This document shows positions 40,636 to 48,987 of a stretch of 64,000 nucleotides of DNA, in pieces; position 1 is the first letter of the stretch; every line of letters starts with the position of its first letter. Below the pieces are notes generated by a model that was not told the origin of the DNA, did not search any database, and saw nothing but the letters and a program-made list of their open reading frames with translations. Source of the stretch: DASUPK01 sp963831605 (GTDB lineage: Bacteria; Actinomycetota; Thermoleophilia; Solirubrobacterales; 70-9). Position numbers and translations under genes: made by a program. The stretch lies in assembly GCA_963831605.1 (NCBI GenBank), contig CAWHQR010000003.1:562076-626075 (forward strand), in the 5' to 3' direction.

Positions 40636-40713
40636 CGGGCGCTGATCATAGGGGGGTCGAAGTTCCGCCTCCGTTGCACGAAACCCGGCAATGAAGGGGC
40701 GAGGGCCGAGAGT

Positions 40714-40750
40714 TGGCGCCTTATTCCCCGTATGGGGGAACAAGGCGCCA
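40714..40750. repeat. 37-nt palindrome spanning the start codon of the DUF559 gene
   Basis: Arms TGGCGCCTTATTCCCC (40714-40729) and GGGGAACAAGGCGCCA (40735-40750) pair at 15 of 16 positions. The loop GTATG contains the presumed ATG start (40732). An mRNA hairpin here would bury the start codon. It shares layout (outer arm with GCCTT, inner G/C run, TAT-containing loop) with the palindrome at 18765-18804. Confidence 0.85.
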
Positions 40751-41568
40751 GATTCGACCAAGTAGTCGCCAGGATCGCGGCACGCCAGCACGGCGTGGTC
40801 AGCTGGGAGCAGCTGTGCAACATCGGCCTTCACCGCAACGCCGTCCAGGCTCGGTTGCGCGCTGGTCGTCTACATCGACTTCATCGCGGTGTCTATGCAG
40901 TGGGCCACCCCCAGATGACCTTTGAAGGCCGCTGCGTCGCCGCACTTCTGGCGCTCGGCCAAGGGGCGGTCGCGAGCCATCGAAGTGCCGCAGCTTTGTG
41001 GGGATTTCTCCCGCCTCACGAGGGTTTCATCCACGTAAGCGTCCCTGGCGATTGCGGCCGCAAACCACGCACCGGCATCAGAATCCACCGCTCTGGCACT
41101 CTCACGGCCCGTGTCGTGACCCGCCGCAACGGCATCGGCGTGACCCGGCCCGGGCGGACCATGCGCGATCTGAGGCGCTGTGTTCCTCAGCCGGTGTTTC
41201 GTTCGGCCGTCCGTCGTGGGCTCGATCTACGCCTGATCTCATCCAGCGACCTCGGACCCGACCCAGACCTCACCCGCAGCGAGCTCGAGCGCATGTTCCT
41301 GAGCCTCTGCCGCCGTCACCGGCTTCCCCAGCCAGAAATCAATGCGCGAGTAGGCCCATACGAGGTCGACTTCCTCTGGCGTGCCGGCCACCTGATCGCG
41401 GAGACCGATGGCTTCCGGCACCACGGCCATCGCGCCGCATTCGAAGCCGATCGCGAACGTGATGCCAGTCTCCAGACCCTGGGCTACCGCGTCCTCCGCT
41501 TCACCTACCGCCAGGTCCGCAACGAGCCAAGCCAGGTCGCATCGGCCCTACGCGCCCTCCTCGCCTAG
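40732..41568 (+). CDS. AbiEi-type winged-helix plus DUF559 (Vsr-like) domain protein
   Basis: 278 residues. The N-terminal part (about 8-65) matches the AbiEi antitoxin-type DNA-binding region: I-A-A-R-Q-H-G-V-V-S-W-E-Q-L, R-A-G-R-L-H-R-L-H-R-G-V-Y-A-V-G-H. The C-terminal ~100 residues are a DUF559 PD-(D/E)XK-like domain: P-Q-P-E-I-N, Y-E-V-D-F-L-W, L-I-A-E-T-D-G-F, F-E-A-D-R-E-R-D, G-Y-R-V-L-R-F-T. Such proteins are common orphans in actinobacteria; a role in defence or DNA processing is suggested but unproven. No AbiEii toxin gene is adjacent. Start codon lies within a large palindrome. Confidence 0.8.
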   Translation: MGEQGARFDQVVARIAARQHGVVSWEQLCNIGLHRNAVQARLRAGRLHRLHRGVYAVGHPQMTFEGRCVAALLALGQGAVASHRSAAALWGFLPPHEGFIHVSVPGDCGRKPRTGIRIHRSGTLTARVVTRRNGIGVTRPGRTMRDLRRCVPQPVFRSAVRRGLDLRLISSSDLGPDPDLTRSELERMFLSLCRRHRLPQPEINARVGPYEVDFLWRAGHLIAETDGFRHHGHRAAFEADRERDASLQTLGYRVLRFTYRQVRNEPSQVASALRALLA

Positions 41569-41792
41569 AGCTTCCCCTTCTCGCAGCCCTTGCCGGTCCA
41601 ATCCTGTTGCCCCGAGCCATCCGGGTTCATCGAGAAGACCTCGAACCCGAGACCTGGGGCATGGATCCCCTGGTAGGCGATGCTGCCGTTCTGGGCCAGC
41701 GGAAACGCACCCCAAGCGCTTGCGGCACCCAGCGAGATCAGAGCGGAACTCGCTATGAGCGCGATCAGCCCGGATCTTCTCCCCGGCCGCAT
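41565..41792 (-). pseudogene. Truncated TolB/PD40-type secreted protein remnant
   Basis: 75 residues. It has a good signal peptide (RRSGLIALIASSALISLGAA followed by S-A-W-G-A) and then N-G-S-I-A-Y-Q-G, V-F-S-M-N-P-D-G-S-G-Q, the start of a PD40/TolB-type beta-propeller repeat. Family members have several such repeats over 300 or more residues, so this looks like the 5' stump of a larger gene cut off where the DUF559 gene now ends. It shares stop bases CTAG with that gene. Alternatively a short secreted peptide. Confidence 0.6.
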
Positions 41793-41809
41793 CGGACAGC
41801 GAAACTACC

Positions 41810-44464
41810 ATGGAGCCAGTGCCCTCCACAACCGCCCAAAAACCTCCGGCCAAGTCGAAGAAGAAGCCGGGCGAGCTTTTCCTGATCGACGGCAATTCCC
41901 TCGCCTACCGCGCGTTCTTCGCGCTGCCGGAGTCGATCGCCACGCACGACGGCCGCCCCACCAACGCGATCTACGGCCTCGCCTCGATGTTCGCCAAGAT
42001 GCTGATCGACCACGATCCGAGCGCCGTCGTCGTCTGCTGGGACGCCGGCTGGTCGGGCAGGGAGCTCACCTACGAGCCGTACAAGTCGCAGCGCAAGCCC
42101 CGCCCGGACCTCCTCCGCGACCAATGGCCCCATCTGATGCCGCTGGCGGAGGCCTTCGGCTTCACCAACATCAAGGTGGACGGCTTCGAGGCCGACGACG
42201 TGATCGCCTCGCTCACCAAGCGAGCCCGCGAGCAGGATCTGAACGTGATGGTCGTCTCCGGCGACCGGGACGTCTACCAGCTGGTCGAGGACGGAGTTCG
42301 CGTCATGACCACCTCTCGCGGCGTCACCGACACCAAGATCTACGACAGCAAGGGCGTCGTCGAGCGCTACGGCGTCCCGCCCGAGCTGGTCACAGACCTG
42401 ATCGGTCTCAAGGGCGACACCTCGGACAACATTCCGGGCGTCCCCGGGATCGGGGACAAGACCGCCGCCCAGCTGCTCCAGGAATACGGCGACCTGGAGG
42501 GCGTCCTGGCGAACATCGACAACATCTCCGGCGCCAAGCGCAAGGAGAACCTCACCAACCACGCCGAGGACGCTCGAGTCTCCAAGCAGCTCGCCACCGC
42601 GATCACCGACATCGACATCGAGCTCGACCTCGACGAGCTGATGTCAAAGAGGATGGATCGCAGCCGCCTGCGGGAGGTCGCCCGCGAGTTCGAGCTTCGC
42701 GTGATCCTCGAGCGCCTGGAGGAGGAGCTCGGCGCGGACTTCGTCCCCGATGCCAAGGTCGACGAGGAGCTCGACGCGACCGCGGAGGCGGGCGCGATCG
42801 CCGACCTCGCCGAGGGCGACGTGGCCCTCGCGATCGTGGGCGAGACCTGGTCGGGCTACGACGGCAAGAAGCTGGTCGAGGGCGACTGTCCCGAGCTCGG
42901 CAAGCTGGTCGAGGCCCTCGGCAAGCGCCGGCTGATCGGCCACGACCTGAAGAGCCTCGGGGGCGGGGCCCGGCACGGGATCCTGGCCGCGGCCGGCCCC
43001 GGCGGCGTGGACCTCCGCCACGACACGATGGTCGGCGCCTACCTGCTCGATCCCGCCCGGCGCACCTACGACCTGATCGATATCGCCGCCCAGCGTGGCC
43101 TGGCAGCCGCGACAAAGGACGCCGACACCGCCGATGGCGACCAGCTCGAGCTCGGGGAGGAGCCGCCTCCCGATCCGGCCGCCGAGGCCCGCCTGGTCTG
43201 GGAGATCGCCCAGCTTCAGCGCAAGGGGATCGACGAGGGCGGCCTGAAGCGGCTCATGGACGAAGTCGAGATGCCCCTGATCGAGGTCCTGGCGTCGATG
43301 GAGCAGAACGGAGTCCTGCTCGACCAGAAGCGTCTCGCGGACATCGGCGAGGGCTTCGAGCAGCGGATCGAAACTCTCCAGGCCGAGATCTTCGAGCTCG
43401 CCGGCCACGAGTTCACGATCGGCTCGCCGCAGCAGCTCGCCGAGGTCCTCTTCGACGAGCTCGGACTGACCAAGAAGCGCCGCGGCAAGACCGGCTTCTC
43501 CACCGACGCCCGGGTCCTCTCCCAGATCCGAGAGGAGCACCCGATCGTGGAGAAGGTGGAGCAGTGGCGTGAGCTCACCAAGCTGAAGAGCACCTACCTC
43601 GACGCGCTCCCGGAGCTGATCGACCCCGACAGCGGCCGGCTGCACACCACGTTCAACCAGACGGCGACCGCCACCGGCCGGCTCTCCAGCACCAACCCGA
43701 ACCTGCAGAACATCCCGATCCGCTCCGATGAGGGGCGCCCGATCCGTTCCTGCTTCGTCGCGCCGCGCGGCCACCGTCTGCTCTCCGCGGACTACAACCA
43801 GATCGAGCTGCGCATCCTGGCCCACATCGCCGGCGAGGATGCGCTCAAGGAGATCTTCGCCCGCGGCGAGGACATCCACGCCGCCACGGCCGCCGGGATC
43901 ATCGGCGCTGACCCGAAGAAGGTCACCCCCGGCGAGCGCTCCAAGGCCAAGATGGTCAACTACGGGATCGCCTACGGCCTCTCCGCGTACGGGCTGGCCG
44001 ATCGCCTCAACATCGAGCAGGAAGAGGCGGGGGCCTACATCGACCGCTACTTCGAGCGCTTCCCGGCGGTGAAGAGCTACATCATCGAGACGGTTGAGTT
44101 CGCCAGGGAGCACGGTTACGTCAGCACGCTGCTGGGCCGGCGCCGCCCGATCCCGGAGCTCCGTTCCGGCCGCCCCCAGGTCCGCGGCCAGGGCGAGCGC
44201 AACGCGGTCAACATGCCGATCCAGGGCACCTCCGCGGACATCATCAAGATCGCCATGGTGGACGCCCAGCGCCAGCTCGAGAAGTCCGACCTCTCCACGC
44301 GCCTCGTCCTTCAGATCCACGACGAGCTCCTCTTCGAGGGCCCGACCGACGAGATGGACGCGGCCGCGAAGCTCGTCGAGAAGGCGATGTGCGGCGCGTT
44401 CGACCTGGATCCGCCCCTGGCGGTCGATGTCGGGGTCGGCAAGGACTGGCTGGCCGCGAAGTAG
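41810..44464 (+). CDS. polA: DNA polymerase I
   Basis: Repair and Okazaki-fragment polymerase. 884 residues. The N-terminal 5'-3' exonuclease has L-I-D-G-N-S-L-A-Y-R-A-F-F, D-G-F-E-A-D-D-V-I-A, V-S-G-D-R-D-V-Y-Q-L-V, G-D-T-S-D-N-I-P-G-V-P-G-I-G. In the 3'-5' exonuclease-like domain (about 320-480) the expected D-x-E reads V-G-E and the N-x-x-x-Y-D-like position reads D-L-K-S-L, so proofreading is probably lost. The polymerase domain has D-Y-N-Q-I-E-L-R (motif A), K-M-V-N-Y-G-I-A-Y-G (motif B), Q-I-H-D-E-L-L-F (motif C). Residues 1-25 are a Lys/Pro-rich lead. Confidence 0.97.
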   Translation: MEPVPSTTAQKPPAKSKKKPGELFLIDGNSLAYRAFFALPESIATHDGRPTNAIYGLASMFAKMLIDHDPSAVVVCWDAGWSGRELTYEPYKSQRKPRPDLLRDQWPHLMPLAEAFGFTNIKVDGFEADDVIASLTKRAREQDLNVMVVSGDRDVYQLVEDGVRVMTTSRGVTDTKIYDSKGVVERYGVPPELVTDLIGLKGDTSDNIPGVPGIGDKTAAQLLQEYGDLEGVLANIDNISGAKRKENLTNHAEDARVSKQLATAITDIDIELDLDELMSKRMDRSRLREVAREFELRVILERLEEELGADFVPDAKVDEELDATAEAGAIADLAEGDVALAIVGETWSGYDGKKLVEGDCPELGKLVEALGKRRLIGHDLKSLGGGARHGILAAAGPGGVDLRHDTMVGAYLLDPARRTYDLIDIAAQRGLAAATKDADTADGDQLELGEEPPPDPAAEARLVWEIAQLQRKGIDEGGLKRLMDEVEMPLIEVLASMEQNGVLLDQKRLADIGEGFEQRIETLQAEIFELAGHEFTIGSPQQLAEVLFDELGLTKKRRGKTGFSTDARVLSQIREEHPIVEKVEQWRELTKLKSTYLDALPELIDPDSGRLHTTFNQTATATGRLSSTNPNLQNIPIRSDEGRPIRSCFVAPRGHRLLSADYNQIELRILAHIAGEDALKEIFARGEDIHAATAAGIIGADPKKVTPGERSKAKMVNYGIAYGLSAYGLADRLNIEQEEAGAYIDRYFERFPAVKSYIIETVEFAREHGYVSTLLGRRRPIPELRSGRPQVRGQGERNAVNMPIQGTSADIIKIAMVDAQRQLEKSDLSTRLVLQIHDELLFEGPTDEMDAAAKLVEKAMCGAFDLDPPLAVDVGVGKDWLAAK

Positions 44465-44493
44465 CGCCGCCGGTCGTCTGAGAGGATCCGCCC

Positions 44494-44931
44494 ATGGACA
44501 GGGGCTTCGCTGTCTTGATCATGGCCGTCGTCGGTGGCTGCATCGCCCTGCAGGCGCCGATCAACGCCGGGCTCGGCAAGCACACGGGGAGCTTCGCGGC
44601 GGCGACGATCTCGTTCGCGGTCGGAACGGTGCTGCTCGCGACCATCGTCGTGGTCAGCGGGAAGGCCGGCGGGATCGGGAGCGTCGCCCACGTCGACTGG
44701 TACCTGCTGCTCGGCGGCGCGCTCGGCGCCGCCTACGTCTTCTCGGCGCTCGTCCTCGTCAGCCAGATCGGCGCCGGCGCGGTCGCCGCCGCCACGGTCA
44801 CCGGCCAGCTCACCACGTCGGTGCTCCTCGACCGAATCGGCTTCCTGGGCCTCGACCAGCAGCCGCTCACCGCAAGCAGGGTCGCCGGGGTGGGGCTCCT
44901 GCTCGCCGGCACCTTCCTCATCGTTCGCTGA
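44494..44931 (+). CDS. YdcZ/DUF606-type small DMT transporter
   Basis: 145 residues, four or five membrane helices: V-L-I-M-A-V-V-G-G-C-I-A-L-Q-A-P-I-N-A-G-L-G-K-H (the conserved QxxxNxxLG element), S-F-A-A-A-T-I-S-F-A-V-G-T, L-G-G-A-L-G-A-A-Y-V-F, V-A-A-A-T-V-T-G-Q-L. A half-size member of the drug/metabolite transporter superfamily that probably acts as a dimer; substrate unknown. Confidence 0.85.
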   Translation: MDRGFAVLIMAVVGGCIALQAPINAGLGKHTGSFAAATISFAVGTVLLATIVVVSGKAGGIGSVAHVDWYLLLGGALGAAYVFSALVLVSQIGAGAVAAATVTGQLTTSVLLDRIGFLGLDQQPLTASRVAGVGLLLAGTFLIVR

Positions 44932-44934
44932 CTA

Positions 44935-44952
44935 AGCGGCCACCAGGCCGCT
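44935..44952 (+). terminator. Hairpin after the DMT transporter gene
   Basis: AGCGGCC (44935-44941), loop ACCA, GGCCGCT (44946-44952): a perfect 7-bp GC-rich stem 3 nt after the stop codon and just before the convergent flavoprotein gene. No T-run follows, so termination strength is uncertain. Confidence 0.45.
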
Positions 44953-44956
44953 CACC

Positions 44957-46129
44957 TTAGGAGCGGAGGGCGGAGCCCGCAGCGACTTGCGTTGGGCGGC
45001 CGCTTGTGGCCGCGTTCTGATGGCGAAGCCGTGAACCGCTCCCTTCTGCGAAATCCGGCGGGGCGATGCGGAGGTAGTGCCCGAACGCCCAGTCGACGAA
45101 GCGCTTGCGCCCGCAGGCGCGGATCACCGCGCGCTGCACGCGGGCGGGCAGCTTCGGCAGCATCTTCTGGGCCCGAAGCAGCCAGCGGAACTTCCATTCG
45201 TGGCGATCGACGAACTCGCCGTAGGCGCGCAACGCCGCCTCGCGATCCTGGCGGCCCTCGACGACCGCCCGCAGCTCGTCGCCGAGCTTGATGCCGAAGT
45301 AGAAGGCCGTGCGGATCCCCTCCGCGGTCAGGGGCAGGCACTGGCCGGCGGAGTCGCCGACGAAGAAGATGCCGTCCTCCGTTCCCCTGCGGATCTTGTG
45401 CGGGATCCAGTTGCCCTGGTAGCGGACGGCGTCTCGTTCGAGGTCCTCGGCGAGCAGGACCGTTGTGTCCTTGACGTGGAAGCCCGGATCGAAGGAGCCG
45501 ACGCCGATGCGCTGCTCATCGCTGGCGGGGAAGCTCCAGCCGTAGCCGGCGGGGACGTAGCGGCGGTCGATCCAGACCTCGAGGTCGTCGCCACCCCCAT
45601 TGGGATGAACCTCGAGCCCGCGCGAGAGCGGCGCGTCCGGCGGCTGATAGCCGCCATCGGCCGCCAGGATCCGGCGCCAGCCGAGCGCGTCGACGATCAG
45701 CGGCGCCGAGACGTCCCCGCGGTCGGTGTGCACGATCTCGCCGGTCCGCCCGTTGACCTTGGCGGTCTCGAACTGCGCATCCGACTGGGCCCAGAGGAGC
45801 TCGCAGAGCTCCCGGTAGTCGAAGGTGGAGAAGGTCCAGGGGAGCTCGTAGCGGGAGGTGCCGCGGGGGGTGTGCAGGACCAGTTCGCCGAACTCCTGCC
45901 GCTTGGAGCCCTCGAGACCCATCGCGTCCAGCCAGGCGGTGGGGATGCCGCAGGCCGAGGTCTGGCGCTCGCCGATCTCGTACCGATCCAGCACGAGCAC
46001 GCGGGCGCCGGAGCCGGCCAGCTGGCGAGCCACAGTCAGGCCCGCGAAGCTCGCGCCACAGACGATCACGTCGTAGCTCCCGCCCAGCGGCGTCCGCTCT
46101 TCGCCGCGCTTGGTCTGGCGTCTGGGCAT
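44957..46129 (-). CDS. FAD-dependent oxidoreductase (geranylgeranyl-reductase-like)
   Basis: 390 residues. FAD-binding GxGxxG region near the N-terminus: V-I-V-C-G-A-S-F-A-G-L-T-V-A-R-Q-L, L-V-L-D-R-Y-E-I-G. The second FAD motif is F-F-V-G-D-S-A-G-Q-C-L-P-L-T-A-E-G-I-R-T-A. W-S-F-P-A-S-D-E-Q-R-I-G-V-G lies in the substrate domain. This is the layout of geranylgeranyl reductases and related flavoproteins acting on isoprenoids. The last ~28 residues (GSGSRLRHQNAATSG...) are low in family character. ATG 46129, divergent from rpsA. Confidence 0.82.
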   Translation of the reverse strand: MPRRQTKRGEERTPLGGSYDVIVCGASFAGLTVARQLAGSGARVLVLDRYEIGERQTSACGIPTAWLDAMGLEGSKRQEFGELVLHTPRGTSRYELPWTFSTFDYRELCELLWAQSDAQFETAKVNGRTGEIVHTDRGDVSAPLIVDALGWRRILAADGGYQPPDAPLSRGLEVHPNGGGDDLEVWIDRRYVPAGYGWSFPASDEQRIGVGSFDPGFHVKDTTVLLAEDLERDAVRYQGNWIPHKIRRGTEDGIFFVGDSAGQCLPLTAEGIRTAFYFGIKLGDELRAVVEGRQDREAALRAYGEFVDRHEWKFRWLLRAQKMLPKLPARVQRAVIRACGRKRFVDWAFGHYLRIAPPDFAEGSGSRLRHQNAATSGRPTQVAAGSALRS

Positions 46130-46221
46130 GGTTTGCAACGGTAGTGGAACCCTGCCCGGACGCGGCACGGCGAGCCCATGCGTCAGGCATGTGTCTGCAA
46201 CACTCTGCGGCCGTGCCCGAG

Positions 46222-47707
46222 ATGGACACAACCACGCCGCCTGAGCAGCAGAGCGAGCCCGAAACGGACCAGCCGGCGAGCGCCGGGAACGGTGCCGGGA
46301 GCTCTGACGACTTCCTGATCGAGGTCGACGGCAAGCTCGTCCCGAACTACGACGCCACCATCCACCCCTTCAATGAGGGGGACGTGGTGAGCGGCAAGGT
46401 CGTGCGGATCGACCAGGACGAGGTCCTGGTCGACATCGGCTACAAGAGCGAGGGCGTCATCCCCTCGAACGAGCTCTCGATCCGCAAGTCGGTGGATCCC
46501 GCGGATGAGGTCGAGCTCGGCGAGGACGTGGACGCGCTCGTTCTCACCAAGGAGGACCAGGAGGGGCGCCTGATCCTCTCCAAGAAGCGCGCCCGCTTCG
46601 AGAAGGCCTGGCGCCGGATCGAGAAGGCCGCCGACTCCGGCGAGCCCGTCGAGGGCACCGTGATCGAGGTCGTCAAGGGCGGCCTGATCCTGGACCTCGG
46701 CGTGCGTGGCTTCCTGCCCGCATCCCTCGTCGACATCCGCCGTGTCCAGAACCTCGACGAGTTCATGGGCCAGAAGCTCGAGTGCAAGGTGATCGAGCTC
46801 AACCGCTCGCGCAACAACGTCGTGCTCTCCCGCCGTGCGGTTCTCGAGGAGGAGCGCAAGGAGGTCCGCGAGCAGATCCTGGGCAATCTCGAGCCCGGCC
46901 AGGTGGTCGAGGGCAAGATCTCCAACATCGTCGACTTCGGAGCCTTCGTCGACCTCGAGGGCATCGACGGCCTGATCCACATCTCCGAGCTCTCCTGGAG
47001 TCACGTCAACCACCCATCCGAGGTCGTCTCGATCGGCGACACGGTCCAGGTCAAGGTTCTGGACATCGATCGCGAACGCCAGCGCATCTCCCTGGGCCTG
47101 AAGCAGACCCAGGAGGATCCGTGGCAGAAGGTCCTCAACGAGTACAAGGAGGGCGACGTCGTCGAGGGCAAGGTCACGAAGATCGTCGCCTTCGGCGCCT
47201 TCGTCCAGATCCTGCCGGGAGTCGAGGGCCTGGTTCATATCTCCGAGCTTGCGCAGCATCACGTCGAGAGCCCCGCCGAGGTTGTCCGCCCGGGTGACGA
47301 GCTCAAGGTCAAGATCCTCGAGGTCGATGACTCCCGCCGCCGCCTCTCGCTGAGCGTGAAGCGGGTCGAGGGCCAGGAGCTGCCCACCCGCGAGGTGAGC
47401 GATGACGTCGTGATCGAGGAGGCTCCCGAGGGCATGGAGGCGCCACCTGCGCCCGAGGCCGATGAGGCCGCGCCCGAGGCCGAGGCCGAGGAGACTGCGC
47501 CCGAGGCCGAGGAGACTGCGCCGGAGGAGCCCGCCGCCGAGGTGGCCCCGGAGGCACCGCCGGCCGAGGAGGATGCCCCGGCCGAGGAGGATGCCCCGGC
47601 CGAGGAGGATGCCGGCCGCGGAGGAGACCCCCGCCGAGGATGCGCCTGCGGAGGAGCCGGCCGCGGAGGATGCGCCGGCCGAGGAGCCACCTCCCGCGCA
47701 GGATTGA
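46222..47707 (+). CDS. rpsA: 30S ribosomal protein bS1, frame shifted within its acidic tail
   Basis: mRNA-binding ribosomal protein with four S1 domains: G-D-V-V-S-G-K-V-V-R, G-E-P-V-E-G-T-V-I-E, G-Q-V-V-E-G-K-I-S-N, G-D-V-V-E-G-K-V-T-K. A Glu/Ala/Pro-rich repeat tail follows (E-E-D-A-P-A repeated). From about 47614 the tail continues in the +1 frame (A-A-E-E-T-P-A-E-D-A-P...P-P-A-Q-D) and stops at 47707; the original frame instead runs on into coaE. Restoring two C bases (repeat unit GATGCCCCGGCC; here GATGCCGGCC) makes one 495-residue protein. The ATG 46222 is chosen; GTG 46213 is possible. Confidence 0.9.
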
Positions 47708-48294
47708 CCCGCTTCGTAGGCCTCACTGGAGGGATCGGGGCCGGCAAATCGGAGGCTCTGGCCGTCTTCGAGCGGCGCGGCGTACCCGTCCTTTCGACCG
47801 ACGAGGTCGCCCACGACATCCTGGACGACGATCAGGTGCGCAGGGCGGTGGTGGAGCGCTGGGGCGAGGAGATCGCCCCTGGCGGCGCCGTCGATCGCGA
47901 CAGGGTGGGGGAGATCGTCTTCGCGGACCGCGATGAGCTCGCCTGGCTCGAGAGCGTCACGCACCCACGAGTCGGCGCCAAGGTGCTCGAATGGCGCCAG
48001 GGTCTCGGCCCCGAGGTGGAGATCGCGGTGGTCGAGGTGCCGCTGCTGTTCGAGGCGGCGATGGAGGGGGCTTTCGACGCCACCCTGGCTGTCATCGCCG
48101 ACGACGGGATCCGTGACGCCCGGCTGCGTGAGCGTGGCCAGGCGGGGCTCGCCGGACGCGAGGACAGGCAGCTCGATCAGGTCGAGAAGGAGCGCCGTGC
48201 CGACCACGTCATCCGCAACGATGGGTCCCTTGAGGAGTTGGATAGAGAGGTGAACAACCTGATCGATCAACTGCGCCAGGGGGGCGGTGGATGA
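47704..48294 (+). CDS. coaE: Dephospho-CoA kinase
   Basis: Last step of coenzyme A synthesis. 196 residues: P-loop V-G-L-T-G-G-I-G-A-G-K-S, S-T-D-E-V-A-H-D-I, H-P-R-V-G-A-K, V-V-E-V-P-L-L-F-E, and R-N-D-G-S-L-E-E-L. TTG 47704 overlaps the restored rpsA stop by 4 nt (TTGA) and gives the family N-terminus M-T-R-F-V-G-L-T. In the raw sequence its frame is continuous with rpsA upstream, an apparent 690-residue fusion caused by the tail frameshift. rpsA-coaE adjacency is common in actinobacteria. Confidence 0.93.
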   Translation: MTRFVGLTGGIGAGKSEALAVFERRGVPVLSTDEVAHDILDDDQVRRAVVERWGEEIAPGGAVDRDRVGEIVFADRDELAWLESVTHPRVGAKVLEWRQGLGPEVEIAVVEVPLLFEAAMEGAFDATLAVIADDGIRDARLRERGQAGLAGREDRQLDQVEKERRADHVIRNDGSLEELDREVNNLIDQLRQGGGG

Positions 48295-48965
48295 GTCCGA
48301 ATACCTCGGTGAGGTCCGCCCGCACGCGCTCCGATCGGAGTGCCGCGCGCTCGAAGACCCGCAGGAACACGAGCAGCAAGGGCCGGAGGCGCTCCCAGCG
48401 CGGTCGCCGCGCGCTGGTGATCGGCGGGACGCTGCTCGTCGGCGCACTCGGCGGATTCCTGCTCGTCAACAGCGACCGCTTCCAGCGCACCCTGGAGGAG
48501 GTCACCCTCCCGCTGCAGCACGAGGACATCATCCGCCAGCAGGCCGCCCAGAAGGACGTGCCGGCGGACCTGATCGCAGCGGTGATCTACAACGAGTCCC
48601 GCTTCCGCGATCAGACCTCCCACGCGGGAGCGCGTGGCCTCATGCAGATCACGCCGAGCACCGCGAAGGTGATCGAGAGCCTCAGTGGTGGCCAGACCTT
48701 CAAGTTCGATGACCTCTCGAACCCCGACATCAACATCCGCTACGGCACCTTCTACCTCCACTATCTGCTCCAGAAGTTCGGCGACAATGAGATCGCGGCG
48801 CTGGCCGCGTACAACGCCGGGGAGACCAATGTGGCGAACTGGGGCGGCTCGAACCTGAGCCTGAACGACATTCCGTTTCCCGAAACGCGCGACTACGTGG
48901 AGAATGTGCTGGACAAGCGGGACGAGTACGCGAGCCACTACCGTCACGAGCTCGGGCTCGACTGA
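48291..48965 (+). CDS. Membrane-anchored lytic transglycosylase (SLT domain)
   Basis: Cleaves peptidoglycan glycan strands. 224 residues. A very basic cytoplasmic N-terminus (residues 1-40, many Arg/Ser) precedes one membrane helix (ALVIGGTLLVGALGGFLLV). The SLT domain follows: A-A-V-I-Y-N-E-S-R-F with the catalytic Glu, A-G-A-R-G-L-M-Q-I-T-P-S-T-A, N-I-R-Y-G-T-F-Y-L, A-L-A-A-Y-N-A-G, and E-T-R-D-Y-V-E-N-V. ATG overlaps the coaE stop by 4 nt. Confidence 0.92.
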   Translation: MSPNTSVRSARTRSDRSAARSKTRRNTSSKGRRRSQRGRRALVIGGTLLVGALGGFLLVNSDRFQRTLEEVTLPLQHEDIIRQQAAQKDVPADLIAAVIYNESRFRDQTSHAGARGLMQITPSTAKVIESLSGGQTFKFDDLSNPDINIRYGTFYLHYLLQKFGDNEIAALAAYNAGETNVANWGGSNLSLNDIPFPETRDYVENVLDKRDEYASHYRHELGLD

Positions 48966-48987
48966 GCAGGGGACTAGAGAGGAAACA

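Noticed and set aside
40732..41568. Complete AbiE toxin-antitoxin system
   Set aside because: Only the AbiEi-type DNA-binding segment is present, fused to DUF559; no AbiEii nucleotidyltransferase gene lies next to it.
46144..48294. A genuine S1/dephospho-CoA kinase fusion protein
   Set aside because: The join passes through Gly/Arg/Cys-rich residues unlike either family, while the other frame continues the acidic tail to a stop overlapping a TTG start of coaE. Treated as a frameshift instead.
46183..48447. A 754-codon minus-strand open frame opposite rpsA and coaE
   Set aside because: Antisense shadow of GC-rich codons; repeats mirror the rpsA tail.
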